Source of the DNA: Klebsiella ornithinolytica NBRC 105727 = ATCC 31898
GTDB lineage: Bacteria; Pseudomonadota; Gammaproteobacteria; Enterobacterales; Enterobacteriaceae
NCBI RefSeq assembly: GCF_001598295.1
Contig: NZ_BCYR01000005.1
Span: forward strand, 186,001-250,000
Reading direction: 5' to 3'
Length of the DNA: 64,000 nt
Part shown: positions 11,424 through 20,350 of the stretch, one piece after another
How positions within the stretch are numbered: position 1 is the stretch's first letter
Layout: each line of letters begins with the position of its first letter
Notes under the pieces: generated by a model
What the model was told of the DNA's origin: nothing
Database searches by the model: none
The model's input: only the letters and a program-made list of their open reading frames with translations
Position numbers and translations under genes: made by a program

Positions 11424-11771
11424 TTATGACTTCTTATTGAGCATCGATTTTAAATCCGCAAAGGGGTTATAGGTTGCGGCGGCCACATCTTTTTGCGCAT
11501 CCTCCCCCGCCACCACTCGCGTCCCGTACTGGTCAGCCTCGGTGTATTTGGAGTGCTCATGATCGTGGCAGTACAGACACAATAACTCCCAGTTACTGCC
11601 ATCTTCCGGATTATTGGTATGATCGTGATCGATATGGTGAACCGTTAATTCACGCAGGTTGGAATAGACAAACTCCCGCGAGCAGCGCCCACATATCCAC
11701 GGATAGATTTTTAATGCTTTTTCACGATAGCCGCTTTCCAGCCGGGCATAGTTTTTAGGGATCAGAGCCAT
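11424..11771 (-). CDS. yajD: HNH nuclease family protein YajD
   Basis: 115 residues, the same length as E. coli YajD and highly similar from memory (start LIPKNYARLESGYREKALKIYPW). It contains an HNH endonuclease fold: zinc-binding CGRC at about residues 27-30, the catalytic HHIDHDHTNN segment near 45-54, and CLYCHDHEH near 66-74. In E. coli yajD sits near tsx, far from gapA, so its position here reflects rearrangement. The biological substrate is unknown. Confidence 0.9.
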   Translation of the reverse strand: MALIPKNYARLESGYREKALKIYPWICGRCSREFVYSNLRELTVHHIDHDHTNNPEDGSNWELLCLYCHDHEHSKYTEADQYGTRVVAGEDAQKDVAAATYNPFADLKSMLNKKS

Positions 11772-11961
11772 TGGAGATGTTACCTGTTACAAAGAGATAA
11801 TGGGTTAGATAGTACCCCCAATCTGCTCCGCAAGGGAACAGAAGGTCTGATGAAAGCGCAACAGGATATGGCGTATGACGGGTAATCCCTGCGGCGCAAA
11901 TCCCCCTTGTCGCTCCTGCTAGCGCGCTGGCTGAGCGGAAATCTGACGCATAAAGACGCAT

Positions 11962-11990
11962 AAAAAAGCCAGCGATCTTGTATCGCTGGC
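11962..11990 (-). terminator. Terminator of the GT9 glycosyltransferase gene
   Basis: Read on the minus strand: GCCAGCGAT / ATCGCTGGC stem with a short loop followed by TTTTTT. It starts about 50 bases past the GT9 stop codon. Confidence 0.85.
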
Positions 11991-12039
11991 CACAGGATGA
12001 CGCCCTGCTGCCGAACTGACTCTTTACCGGCAGCGACGA

Positions 12040-13218
12040 TTATCGATCGTTCAGACAATCCCGCGCGGGCTCTTTTGCCAGCACGCCGCCTTCAATCTCA
12101 CGCATAATCAGACTGGCCAGATTCTCCATTTGATGGACCTTGCCGCATTTGACAATGATCTGCCGCGCGTTGTCATATCCCGGCGCCCACAATCGGTTGT
12201 TCATGCGCACATCTTTATAGATAGCCACCAGCGGTTTTCTCCACGCCGCCGCCATATGCACCACCGAGGTATCCGGTGAGATAATCAGATCGGCCTCGGC
12301 AATCAGCGCCATGGCGTGATGCAGCGTTTTGAAGGGGTTAATGCTCACCTTTTCTGGCAGCGGGAGTCGGATCTCATTGCGGTGATCGAGCAAAATAATC
12401 TGTACATCGGGATAAGCCTCCTGCAGTTTGCCGATCAGGGATGACAACTGCGCCTGCGACAGACTGCGGTCCGGATGCCCGGCAAAAATATTAATGATGA
12501 CTTTTCGCCCGACAAACCCCGCCAGATACTGCCGGGTTTGCTGATAAATATCCTCTGGAATATGGAGGTCATAGCGCTCCAGATGTTTTTTATCCAGATT
12601 CAGATGCTCGGCGATAAACGTATAGGTTTGGCTGACATGCCAGTTTTCACAATCAAAATCAAAGGATTTTGAATAATGATTAATCGATGCCCATTTATTA
12701 AACCCCAGAACCGATTTTGCTTTTATTTGTCGCAATAACAGCATCCGGTGTATGGGCATATCGAATAAAGAGGGATCGATAACAATGTCATACTTATTAT
12801 TCGCAAGCTCATTAATAACGGACTCAGGAACATTATGGGTAAATTTACGCAGGAAATCACCGGAGGCTACATTCTCAGCCTCATAGATCCGACGAATGCC
12901 CGGATGATACCGCATCACCTGGCTATTCGATTTTGTCAGCAGGAAATCCACGATAAACCCAGACTGATGAAGGCACTTAACCAATGCGGAATCGACAACC
13001 ACATCCCCGATAGCGCCTTCATTGCGCATCAGCAGCACCGTTTTTGCCGATGATAAATCCAGCTCAGACCGCGCAGGGCTATCCCACAGCGTTTTTGCAA
13101 TATAAACACGTAAGGCGTTACGCACTCTTTTTGTAAAATAATTACGGCGTCTGTTAAGTTCCCTTATTTTTTTAAACTTCTTTGGGGATACCCGCACCGC
13201 TGTGTTGTCCATCATCAT
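12040..13218 (-). CDS. Glycosyltransferase family 9 (heptosyltransferase-like) protein
   Basis: 392 residues resembling ADP-heptose:LPS heptosyltransferases (WaaC/WaaF/WaaQ group). The N-terminal Rossmann half starts at about residue 60 with VLLMRNEGAIGDVVV. The C-terminal nucleotide-sugar half holds IINIFAGHPDRSLS and the DLIISPDTSVVHMAAAW motif typical of GT9. A basic N-terminal extension (KKFKKIRELNRRRNYFTKR) of about 55 residues precedes the catalytic fold. GAGGA spacing favours the third ATG (13212). It is not part of a waa cluster here, so it is likely an accessory LPS-core or surface-glycan enzyme. Confidence 0.85.
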   Translation of the reverse strand: MMMDNTAVRVSPKKFKKIRELNRRRNYFTKRVRNALRVYIAKTLWDSPARSELDLSSAKTVLLMRNEGAIGDVVVDSALVKCLHQSGFIVDFLLTKSNSQVMRYHPGIRRIYEAENVASGDFLRKFTHNVPESVINELANNKYDIVIDPSLFDMPIHRMLLLRQIKAKSVLGFNKWASINHYSKSFDFDCENWHVSQTYTFIAEHLNLDKKHLERYDLHIPEDIYQQTRQYLAGFVGRKVIINIFAGHPDRSLSQAQLSSLIGKLQEAYPDVQIILLDHRNEIRLPLPEKVSINPFKTLHHAMALIAEADLIISPDTSVVHMAAAWRKPLVAIYKDVRMNNRLWAPGYDNARQIIVKCGKVHQMENLASLIMREIEGGVLAKEPARDCLNDR

Positions 13219-13581
13219 ATCCTCGTCACCACAATTAACCGCACCACTATCGATTTTGTTAAGGACTCAATAAAATGAGAAAAGTTCTATTGCTTAATAA
13301 ATTCTTTCCATTTTGTTGGGATCGGTGCTTTGGCCAGCGATAAATTGAAGAGAAATTGCCTAAATTATGAATTAAATGCGAATAATCCGATGAGAAATAC
13401 GAATTGACCCTCACCGCTCGCTGAGATATTCATCGTTACGCATCATGTCGTCTGTCTCTCTCCTCGGTCGAACATTCACCGCGCAAGAAATCAGCAGCAA
13501 AATGCCCCCTCAGGTTCCGTTGGTTCTCATCTGGTGTGAAGACGATTATGCTGACGACTTTGTCATGATGGAAAGAGTGAG
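13219..13581. other. Intergenic region between the GT9 gene and yeaK
   Basis: 363 bases with divergent promoter space. It is AT-rich up to about 13410. The only coding candidate is a 22-codon small ORF at 13275-13343, listed separately. I see no hairpin or repeat. Confidence 0.5.
13275..13343 (+). CDS. Candidate 22-residue small ORF
   Basis: ATG at 13275 with AAGGA nine bases upstream (13261-13265). It encodes a basic, hydrophobic peptide beginning MRKVLLLNKFFPFCWDR and ending GQR. No family is recognised. It may be a chance ORF, a membrane micro-protein, or a leader in the region divergent from the GT9 gene. Confidence 0.25.
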   Translation: MRKVLLLNKFFPFCWDRCFGQR

Positions 13582-14082
13582 ATGAACATGCCGGAAAAAC
13601 GCAACACCCACCGTCAGCTGCTCGCGCTGCTTGAACAGCACCAGGCCCACTATCGCGTCGTGGAACATGAGGCCGTGGGGAAATGTGAGGCCGTGTCGGA
13701 AATTCGCGGTACCGCTTTGGGCCAGGGGGCAAAAGCGCTGGTCTGTAAAGTCAAAGGGAACGGCGTGAACCAGCATGTCCTGGCGATCCTCGCCGCCGAC
13801 CAACAGGCGGACCTGTCACGCCTGGCGCAGCATATCGGCGGCAGCAAGGCATCGCTGGCCAGTCCGGCGGAAGTCGATACGCTCACCGCCTGCGTTTTTG
13901 GCGCCATCCCACCGTTCAGCTTTCACCCGGATTTGCGGCTGATTGCCGATCCGCTGCTGTTCGATCGCTACCCTGAGATTGCCTTTAACGCCGGCCAGCT
14001 GGATAAATCCATTATCCTGAACACCGAGGATTATCTGCGCATTGCCCGCCCGGAGCTGGTCGCCTTTCGCCGCGAAAGCTGA
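13582..14082 (+). CDS. yeaK: Mischarged aminoacyl-tRNA deacylase YeaK (YbaK/ProX family)
   Basis: 166 residues; E. coli YeaK is 167. It is a stand-alone trans-editing protein of the INS superfamily, which removes mischarged serine and related residues from tRNA. The EAVGKCEAVSEIRGTALGQG, KALVCKVKG and CVFGAIPPFSFHPDL segments are family signatures; the Lys in LVCKVKG is the expected catalytic residue. GGAAAGAG precedes the ATG at 13582; the ATG at 13588 is an alternative. It keeps its E. coli neighbour yeaL. Confidence 0.93.
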   Translation: MNMPEKRNTHRQLLALLEQHQAHYRVVEHEAVGKCEAVSEIRGTALGQGAKALVCKVKGNGVNQHVLAILAADQQADLSRLAQHIGGSKASLASPAEVDTLTACVFGAIPPFSFHPDLRLIADPLLFDRYPEIAFNAGQLDKSIILNTEDYLRIARPELVAFRRES

Positions 14083-14142
14083 GAGGTGATGGCTCACCGC
14101 CACGCCAAATTGTGCAGATGCCTGGAAACGCGGTCACTGGTC

Positions 14143-14197
14143 AAAAAAAGCCTGTCTATTCACGCTATTACGCGTAGAGTAGACAGGCTTATTATTT
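14143..14197 (+). terminator. Long hairpin terminator between yeaK and yeaL
   Basis: AAGCCTGTCTA / TAGACAGGCTT, an 11-bp perfect stem with a 20-base loop that itself contains a small inverted repeat, flanked by A7 and by TTATTATTTT. Confidence 0.75.
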
Positions 14198-14215
14198 TGG
14201 CAAGGATCTCCCGTC

Positions 14216-14662
14216 ATGTTCGATACAACCCTGTTTATTCTGCTCGGGCTGGCCGCGCTGGGTTTTATCAGCCATAACACCACCGTGGCTATTTCTATCC
14301 TCGTTTTAATCATCGTTCGCGTCACACCGCTCAACGTCTTTTTCCCGTGGATTGAAAAACAGGGGCTGACGATCGGTATTATCATTCTGACCATTGGCGT
14401 AATGGCTCCCATTGCCAGCGGCACGCTGCCGCCGTCGACGCTGCTGCACTCGTTCGTCAACTGGAAGTCGCTGCTGGCGATTGCCGTGGGCGTATTCGTC
14501 TCGTGGCTGGGCGGACGCGGCGTGGCGCTGATGGGCTCGCAGCCGCAGCTGGTCGCCGGACTGCTGGTCGGCACGGTCCTTGGCGTAGCGCTGTTCCGCG
14601 GCGTACCGGTTGGCCCGCTGATCGCCGCCGGCATTATTTCGCTGTTTATCGGGAAGTCGTAA
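14216..14662 (+). CDS. yeaL: UPF0756 (DUF441) inner-membrane protein YeaL
   Basis: 148 residues with four hydrophobic helices (about 4-22, 25-42, 50-70, 82-102 and a C-terminal segment), typical of the DUF441 family. Function unknown. The ATG at 14216 follows a weak AAGGA at about 14202. Its last 17 bases overlap the 3' end of the convergent nimR gene. Confidence 0.92.
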   Translation: MFDTTLFILLGLAALGFISHNTTVAISILVLIIVRVTPLNVFFPWIEKQGLTIGIIILTIGVMAPIASGTLPPSTLLHSFVNWKSLLAIAVGVFVSWLGGRGVALMGSQPQLVAGLLVGTVLGVALFRGVPVGPLIAAGIISLFIGKS

Positions 14663-15437
14663 CCAGACTCGCCAGGTAGCGCCCTGGCGTCTGGCCCAGC
14701 CCCTTTTTAAACATCGTAATAAACGCGGTCGTCGAGTCATATCCCAGCGTTTGCGCAGTCTGCTGGACCGTTTGCCCGCGAATCAACATCTGCAGGGCCA
14801 GGATCAGCTGCAGCTGGTGTCGCCAGCGGCGAAAGCTCAGTCCGGTCTCGCGCACCACCAGCCGCGCCAGATTCCGTTCGCTCATCGCGAATTCTGCCGC
14901 CCACTGCGCCAGCGTCTGCCAGCGGGCCGGATCAACCGCCATGAAATCCGCCATCTGGCGAATCTTCGGATGTGGCGAAACCGGCAGCTGCAGATGTTCC
15001 TGCGGCTGTCGCGGGAGCTCATCGAACAGCACCTGCACCAGCCGTTGCGTTGTCGGATGGGCAAACGCCTCCCCGTGACGTCCGGCAAGGGTCAGGATAA
15101 GCTCGCGCACCAGAGGCGAAATTTTTAAGGTACAACAGTGCGCCGGCATTGGCGCAGCATCCGGTTCAATAAACAGAAAACTGATTTGTGCCCCCGGCGT
15201 GGCGCGGTTGCTGTGGGGCATCTGACCCGGTACCCACACCGCATACTGCGGCGGCACCATCCACATCGCGTTCTCCACCTCGCAGGTGAGCGCCCCATGC
15301 AAGGCGAGGATCAGCTGGCCTTTGCGGTGCTGATGGCGCGGGATGAACTGCTCGTCTTCCACCACCTGAATACGAAACGCGAGGGCCGATTCATGGCCGC
15401 TGTCCGGATCGTAGCCATCCAGGCCAAGTCCTATCAT
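14646..15437 (-). CDS. nimR: AraC-family regulator NimR (YeaM)
   Basis: 263 residues: an N-terminal cupin sensor ([16 protein letters not shown] around residues 32-48) and a C-terminal pair of AraC helix-turn-helix motifs ([19 protein letters not shown] and [32 protein letters not shown]). E. coli NimR represses the divergent nimT gene for 2-nitroimidazole efflux. The same divergent layout is kept, with about 100 bases between the starts. The start is at 15437; no better in-frame ATG is upstream. Confidence 0.9.
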   Translation of the reverse strand: MIGLGLDGYDPDSGHESALAFRIQVVEDEQFIPRHQHRKGQLILALHGALTCEVENAMWMVPPQYAVWVPGQMPHSNRATPGAQISFLFIEPDAAPMPAHCCTLKISPLVRELILTLAGRHGEAFAHPTTQRLVQVLFDELPRQPQEHLQLPVSPHPKIRQMADFMAVDPARWQTLAQWAAEFAMSERNLARLVVRETGLSFRRWRHQLQLILALQMLIRGQTVQQTAQTLGYDSTTAFITMFKKGLGQTPGRYLASLVTTSR

Positions 15438-15537
15438 GATTTTGTCCGATATTAGCGATAATCTGTCATTTTAGCTTGATTTAAACCATCGGCAAACGCG
15501 CTATTGTAGCCGCCCTGTTTACTCGTCAGAGATTGCC

Positions 15538-16722
15538 ATGAGTTCTGTTTTGCCTTCTACCGGCCGCCGTCATCTGCTGCTGATTGCCGGGATTTTATTC
15601 ATTGCCTCCACGCTACGCGTGACTTTTACCGGCGCAGCCCCGCTGCTCGACGCCATTCGCGCTGACTATGGTCTCTCCACCGCACAAACCGGGATGCTCA
15701 CCACATTGCCGCTGCTGGCCTTTGGCCTGGTATCACCGCTGGCGGCAGGCGTCGGTCGCCGGCTGGGCATTGAGCGCAGCCTGCTGGTGGCGCTAGTCCT
15801 TATTTGTCTGGGTATCGGACTGCGTTCGCTTCCTTCCACCGCCTTGCTGTTCGGCGGTACGGCGATCATCGGCTGCGGAATTGCGCTCGGTAACGTTCTG
15901 CTGCCGGGTCTGATCAAACGCGACTTCTCACAGCATGTTGCCAGGATGACCGGGGCCTACTCGATCACTATGGGCGGAGCGGCCGCGCTGGGTTCAGCCA
16001 TGGTGGTGCCGCTGGCGCTGGCGGGTTTCGGCTGGCACGGCGCACTCTTGATGTTAATGGTCTTTCCGCTGCTGGCACTGCTGGTATGGTTGCCGCAAAC
16101 GCGCAAGACCGCGACCGCGCCGCTCACCGGTTCCGGCGCCATGCACAATCGCGGAATCTGGCGCTCCGCGCTCGCCTGGCAGGTCACCCTGTTCCTCGGC
16201 ATCAACTCGCTGGTCTATTACGTTATTATTGGCTGGCTGCCGGCCATTCTGCAGAGCCTTGGCTACAGCGAAGCGCAGGCGGGCTCTCTGCATGGTTTGC
16301 TCCAGCTGGCCACCGCCGCCCCCGGGCTGGCAATTCCGCTGATTCTTCATCGCCTTAAAGACCAGCGCGCCATCGCGATCATTGTGGCGCTGATGTGCGC
16401 CATCAGCGCCTGCGGACTGTGGTTCTGGCCGGGACAGGCGGTAGTCTGGACGCTAATCTTTGGTTTCGGTTCGGGGGCAACCATGATTCTGGGGTTGACG
16501 TTTATCGGCCTGCGCGCAAACTCTGCGCATCAGGCAGCGGCTTTGTCGGGGATGGCGCAGACCATCGGATATCTGCTGGCCGCCTGCGGACCACCGCTCA
16601 TGGGGAAAATTCATGATGCCAACGGCGACTGGCAGATCCCGCTTCTCGCCGTGGCGCTGATTTCAGTCGTTATGGCCCTGTTCGGCGCGCTGGCCGGTCG
16701 CAACCGGGAGATAAACGGATAG
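15538..16722 (+). CDS. nimT: MFS efflux transporter NimT (YeaN), CynX/NimT family
   Basis: 394 residues with 12 predicted transmembrane helices, a major facilitator of the CynX group. The first helix LLLIAGILFIASTLRVTFTGAAPLL and the segment RADYGLSTAQTGMLTTLPLLAFG are characteristic. In E. coli NimT exports 2-nitroimidazole and is controlled by NimR, divergently encoded here as well. The ATG at 15538 follows AGAGATTGCC, a weak ribosome site. Confidence 0.9.
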   Translation: MSSVLPSTGRRHLLLIAGILFIASTLRVTFTGAAPLLDAIRADYGLSTAQTGMLTTLPLLAFGLVSPLAAGVGRRLGIERSLLVALVLICLGIGLRSLPSTALLFGGTAIIGCGIALGNVLLPGLIKRDFSQHVARMTGAYSITMGGAAALGSAMVVPLALAGFGWHGALLMLMVFPLLALLVWLPQTRKTATAPLTGSGAMHNRGIWRSALAWQVTLFLGINSLVYYVIIGWLPAILQSLGYSEAQAGSLHGLLQLATAAPGLAIPLILHRLKDQRAIAIIVALMCAISACGLWFWPGQAVVWTLIFGFGSGATMILGLTFIGLRANSAHQAAALSGMAQTIGYLLAACGPPLMGKIHDANGDWQIPLLAVALISVVMALFGALAGRNREING

Positions 16723-16833
16723 CGCTTTGATAAGCCGCCATTACGATGGCGGCAATATTTTCCTGCTCACCCGCGCGTCCGGGGCGGCACCGGCAATGCG
16801 AACTGAATCCTGGAAGATTAACCGGCGGTGAGT

Positions 16834-17526
16834 TTATTGGTTTGCGGCATGTAAAAACGCCTGCACCAGCGGTGCGGGACGCCCTTCCAGGGCATGACGT
16901 TCATGCTGGAACAAGGTCGCCACAAAAAACGGATGCGTGACCAGCTCCACCGCGCGAATCTCCCCCTCTTCATCCCATCCGGTTACCCGCAGCTCTCCCT
17001 GCTCAAGTTCACGGGCAAAGCTGTCGGCGATACCATAGTTGCAGTGGTAGCCCTCTTCAATATGATCGCGGCCATACGCACGGGCTATCAGGGTATGAGC
17101 GCGCAGCTCAATGGTGTCCGACTTTTCAACCAGCGAACAGCTTAGCGGCGCTATCACCATCCGTCCTTCGGTATCGGTTTCAGCATGTGCCGCATCCTGC
17201 CAGCCCATCACGTTACGCGCATATTCGATTATCGCGTGCTGAAAACCACCGCAGGTTCCGAGGAAAGGCACGCTGTTTTCGCGCGCGTAGCGAATGGCGG
17301 TAAATGCGCCTTCGGCATTTTCATACGGGCTGGCGGGCACCACCCAGATAGCATCGTAATCCACCAGCGCGTCGGCATGGTGAATATCACGAGTTGCCAG
17401 CCAGTCATAGCGCACGGGCAGTTCCAGCACGGCGGCGGCATCGTCGATAGCCAGGGGGATAGCTTTATGGGCAATCACGTCAGGATTGTAGTCGCCAACC
17501 AGGGCAATACGCAGGGGGGTGTTCAT
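16834..17526 (-). CDS. CTP-synthase C-terminal-like class I glutamine amidotransferase homologue
   Basis: 230-residue stand-alone domain resembling the glutaminase half of CTP synthase (start IALVGDYNPDVIAHKAIPLAI). The nucleophile elbow is LGTCGGFQHAIIEYA (Cys near residue 95). At the C-terminus the family's FHPE catalytic motif reads FQHE: the expected His is Gln and the next position is His. Relatives are annotated as CTP synthase C-terminal region-related (seleno)proteins. Ordinary glutaminase activity is therefore uncertain. It is a single gene convergent to nimT; the function is unknown. Confidence 0.85.
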   Translation of the reverse strand: MNTPLRIALVGDYNPDVIAHKAIPLAIDDAAAVLELPVRYDWLATRDIHHADALVDYDAIWVVPASPYENAEGAFTAIRYARENSVPFLGTCGGFQHAIIEYARNVMGWQDAAHAETDTEGRMVIAPLSCSLVEKSDTIELRAHTLIARAYGRDHIEEGYHCNYGIADSFARELEQGELRVTGWDEEGEIRAVELVTHPFFVATLFQHERHALEGRPAPLVQAFLHAANQ

Positions 17527-17717
17527 AGCAGGATCCTTATGTCAGAGCGATTTTCGGGCAACACAAGGAGCCTCAGATTAGCGATCTCCGTCGCGGAACA
17601 CAACCCCTGTTTTCACCGCGCCAGAAGGTCCTTCGCGCTTTTGGATTGCTTTGTAGGCGGGTAATTTCCGCGCGCAGGCGCTGTTGTATAGCGCAGAGAA
17701 ACAATGATGGACCGCCT

Positions 17718-18227
17718 ATGAAAAGCAAAATTTTAGTCAGCGCCTGCCTGATGGGGTTTCAGGTTCGCTATAATGGCAGCCAAAAAGCGCAGCTTGCCGA
17801 CGCGCTGGCACGTTGGCAGCGCGACGGTCGGCTGGTGATTCATTGCCCGGAGCTCGCCGCCGGGCTGCCGGTCCCCCGACTCCCGGCCGAAATCCTTCAC
17901 GCCCAGGGCACGGATGTCATGCAGGACCGCGCGCGTATCGTTGAGAGCGACGGTCAGGACGTCACTCCGCACTATCAGCTGGCCGCATGGCTGGCCCTGC
18001 GCACCGCACAGGAAGCCGGCTGTAAGGCCGCGTTGTTAACCGACGGCAGCCCGACCTGCGGCAGCCAGTTTATCTACGACGGGACGTTCAGCGGGCAGCG
18101 AAAGCCGGGGTCAGGCGTGGCGGCGGCGCTACTGCGTGAACACGGCATCGCCGTTTTTTCCGACCGACAGCTACCCCAACTCCTCGCCTGGATGCAACAG
18201 AGAGAAAATAGCGATGATTCACTGTAA
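17718..18227 (+). CDS. DUF523 family protein
   Basis: 169 residues starting MKSKILVSACLMG at 17718; a longer in-frame start at 17646 lacks the family N-terminus. The motifs VSACLMGFQVRYNG near the start and LLTDGSPTCGSQFIYDG near residue 120 are the DUF523 signatures, with Cys and Asp/Ser residues that look like an active or metal-binding site. Its stop codon overlaps the yeaO start by 14 bases, so the two are probably translationally coupled. Function unknown. Confidence 0.85.
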   Translation: MKSKILVSACLMGFQVRYNGSQKAQLADALARWQRDGRLVIHCPELAAGLPVPRLPAEILHAQGTDVMQDRARIVESDGQDVTPHYQLAAWLALRTAQEAGCKAALLTDGSPTCGSQFIYDGTFSGQRKPGSGVAAALLREHGIAVFSDRQLPQLLAWMQQRENSDDSL

Positions 18228-18579
18228 ACGCGTTTATGATCCGGCAGAGCCCGGCGACGGTTACCGCGTCCTGGTTGACCGACTCTGGCCGCGCGGTATG
18301 AAAAAAGAGGCTTTGCGCTACGATGAATGGTGCAAATCGCTCTCGCCCTCTTCGGCGCTACGTAAAGCGTTCCACGGCGAGGCGATCGATTTTGCCAGCT
18401 TCAGTCAACAGTATCGCGAAGAACTCGACGCCCGGCGCGACGAAGGATTGCGTCTCGCCGGGCTGGCTCGCCAACAGCCATTAACCTTGCTGTATGCCGC
18501 CAAAGATACCCGGCAAAACCATGCGCTGGTGCTGGCTGAGTGGCTGGAAAACCTGTCTGCCGGCGAGGCTACGCCTTAG
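18214..18579 (+). CDS. yeaO: DUF488 family protein YeaO
   Basis: 121 residues beginning MIHCKRVYDPAEPGDGYRVL, matching E. coli YeaO (115). The family motifs VDRLWPRG, WCKSLSPSSALRKAFHG and LLYAAKDTRQNHA are all present; DUF488 proteins have a nucleotide-binding-like fold and no firm function. The ATG at 18214 lies inside the end of the DUF523 gene. Its 3' end overlaps the convergent yoaF gene by 11 bases. Confidence 0.92.
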   Translation: MIHCKRVYDPAEPGDGYRVLVDRLWPRGMKKEALRYDEWCKSLSPSSALRKAFHGEAIDFASFSQQYREELDARRDEGLRLAGLARQQPLTLLYAAKDTRQNHALVLAEWLENLSAGEATP

Positions 18580-18820
18580 CGGGGTGATCCCGGCGCCACA
18601 GCTCCCATTCATCGAGGGTTTCCCCGCCGGGCAGCTTACAGTCGCTGCGCACGCCCTGCGGCGTCTGAACCGGTATCAACTTACCGCCCTTCTGACCGCA
18701 GTAAACCGAGGCCGGGTTCGCCATGCCGATAGACTTCGGCGGCGGCGGCGCATCCTGCGGCTGCGGCTGCTTCGCGCAGCCGGCCAGGGCCAGCGGCAGC
18801 AGCATTATCATCCACTTCAT
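18569..18820 (-). CDS. yoaF: DUF333 lipoprotein YoaF
   Basis: 83-residue lipoprotein with lipobox LAGC (Cys at residue 15), a Pro/Gln-rich linker (PQPQDAPPPPKS), then the DUF333 domain: MANPASVYCGQKGGKLIPV and DCKLPGGETLDEWELWRRDH. It is predicted to be anchored in the outer membrane; +2 Ala and +3 Lys do not give inner-membrane retention. The function is unknown; some DUF333 proteins are linked to hemolysin-type annotations without proof. E. coli yoaF has the same place. Confidence 0.92.
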   Translation of the reverse strand: MKWMIMLLPLALAGCAKQPQPQDAPPPPKSIGMANPASVYCGQKGGKLIPVQTPQGVRSDCKLPGGETLDEWELWRRDHPAKA

Positions 18821-18884
18821 TTCTGCTCCTTCTTTGCACAGAGCACGTATTTGCCCTGATTCTTCATGGTTTCTCCATTTTAAC

Positions 18885-18988
18885 TACACTTTTGCCCCGT
18901 AGAGTAGCGCTTGTTCTCGAACTGACCAGAGAACAGATCATTCCATAATCAATGAGTTTTCCCCGTCGCCCCCGACGGGGCTTTTTTT
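18885..18988 (+). ncRNA. Candidate small RNA (two-hairpin, Rho-independent end) upstream of dgcP
   Basis: A strong plus-strand terminator at 18961-18988 has no plus-strand gene before it; the preceding gene yoaF is on the minus strand. Upstream lie a second hairpin at 18912-18935 (TGTTCTC / GAGAACA, 10-base loop) and a weak -10-like TACACT at 18885-18890. Together they outline a transcript of about 90 nt. It could instead be a dgcP leader attenuator. I do not recognise a known sRNA. Confidence 0.35.
18961..18988 (+). terminator. Orphan Rho-independent terminator before dgcP
   Basis: Stem CCCCGTCG / CGACGGGG with loop CCCC followed by C and seven Ts; a textbook terminator in plus-strand orientation. 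Confidence 0.9.
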
Positions 18989-19119
18989 CCCCGCTGCGAT
19001 CGCAGGTATTCCCTTCATTAATGTGTTAAATTTGTTGTATCTATGTTTACTCTTCGTTGGTAGCCGTTTTCCAGCATAAATGACTGACGGCCCCACCCGC
19101 GATCGGGAGCCGTACATTC

Positions 19120-20133
19120 ATGTCAGATTTTATTCTTGCTCGCGTCTCGCAAACGCTCGCCACTGAACATTCTCTCGAAATGTTAGTCAGGCAGCTGCTT
19201 GAGATGCTGGAGCTTGTGACCAGAATGGAGTCAACTTATCTGACTCGTATTGATTTAAAAGCGCAGCGCCAGCTGGTGCTGTACGCGCATAACAGCAGCG
19301 AAATGCAGATCCCGGAAGGGTTTTCGGTGCCGTGGAATGAGTCGCTGTGTAAACGTGCAATCGATGATAACTGCCAGTTCAGTAACGATGTCAACACCCG
19401 CTGGCCGTCGTGCATCGCCGCTCAGGGGCTGGGGATTATCACCTTCTTCAGCATTCCCGTGCGCCTCGCCGATGGCTCGCTGTACGGCACATTATGTGCA
19501 ACCAGCCGCAATAAGCAGCCCTATAACCTCGAAGGCGAGCAGGTGATGGCGCTGTTTGCCAACTTAATTTCTCACTATGTTGAGAAAGAGACGCTGGTTG
19601 ATCAGCTTCGCGCCGCCAACGTCGCGCTGGAAATGCACTCCTATACCGACGAGCTGACCGGTTTAGCCAATCGCCGGGCGCTGTTTAAGCATCTGTCGTC
19701 AATGTTTCCCCGCGAGCGCGAGCAGCAGCGCAATCTGCTGATGATCTTTATCGACCTTGACGATTTTAAAGCGATAAACGATCGCTTTGGTCATCAGTGC
19801 GGGGACAGCTTTTTGATCCAGATTGGCGAACGGCTGAAGGCGCATATTCGCCAGGGAGACCTGGTGGGACGTCTCGGCGGTGATGAGTTTTTAGTCGTCG
19901 GCACCGAACTGGACACGCTGCAGCAACAGTCCTTTGTTGCGACCCTGCGGCAGGCCTTATGTGGGGTTTACTTTCTTGGCGAACACCGAATTAACTATCC
20001 TGGCGCCAGTTTTGGTATCACAGAGGTAAATCCCCAGGTTCTGGATGTCGAAAGTGCGCTGCGCGCTGCGGATGACGCTATGTATCAGGATAAAAAGTCC
20101 CGGCGGCGGGATTCCTTTCTGAATATTGATTAA
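19120..20133 (+). CDS. dgcP: Diguanylate cyclase DgcP (YeaP)
   Basis: 337 residues: an N-terminal GAF domain (about 15-160) and a C-terminal GGDEF domain. The active motif GGDEF is intact, and an inhibitory I-site RQGD lies exactly five residues before it, so product feedback is likely. The YTDELTGLANRRAL start of the catalytic domain is near residue 180. It makes cyclic di-GMP from two GTP in the cytosol. E. coli DgcP (341) is the clear counterpart. Transcription may be affected by the terminator-like hairpin at 18961. Confidence 0.94.
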   Translation: MSDFILARVSQTLATEHSLEMLVRQLLEMLELVTRMESTYLTRIDLKAQRQLVLYAHNSSEMQIPEGFSVPWNESLCKRAIDDNCQFSNDVNTRWPSCIAAQGLGIITFFSIPVRLADGSLYGTLCATSRNKQPYNLEGEQVMALFANLISHYVEKETLVDQLRAANVALEMHSYTDELTGLANRRALFKHLSSMFPREREQQRNLLMIFIDLDDFKAINDRFGHQCGDSFLIQIGERLKAHIRQGDLVGRLGGDEFLVVGTELDTLQQQSFVATLRQALCGVYFLGEHRINYPGASFGITEVNPQVLDVESALRAADDAMYQDKKSRRRDSFLNID

Positions 20134-20248
20134 AACCTGACGGCGATATCCAGTATGATAGCGAGGTTTTCCGGTAAGCTGTTGCGATGCGGCGGCTTAA
20201 TGGTTTTGTGGCAGGACAGGTCATATTTTTAGCTTCAGGGGTAACATC

Positions 20249-20350
20249 ATGAGATTGGGTATTCTTTTCCCGGTGGCCATTTTTATCGTCGCCGTTGTTT
20301 TTCTCGGTTGGTTTTTTGTCGGCGGCTACGCGGCTCCGGGCGGCGCGTAA
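20249..20350 (+). CDS. yoaK: Small membrane protein YoaK
   Basis: 33-residue single-span membrane peptide: MRLGILFPVAIFIVAVVFLG, then WFFVGGYAAPGGA. It closely matches the E. coli micro-protein YoaK (32 residues). AGGGG lies about ten bases before the ATG. The stop codon overlaps the start of yoaJ as TAATG. Function unknown. Confidence 0.88.
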   Translation: MRLGILFPVAIFIVAVVFLGWFFVGGYAAPGGA

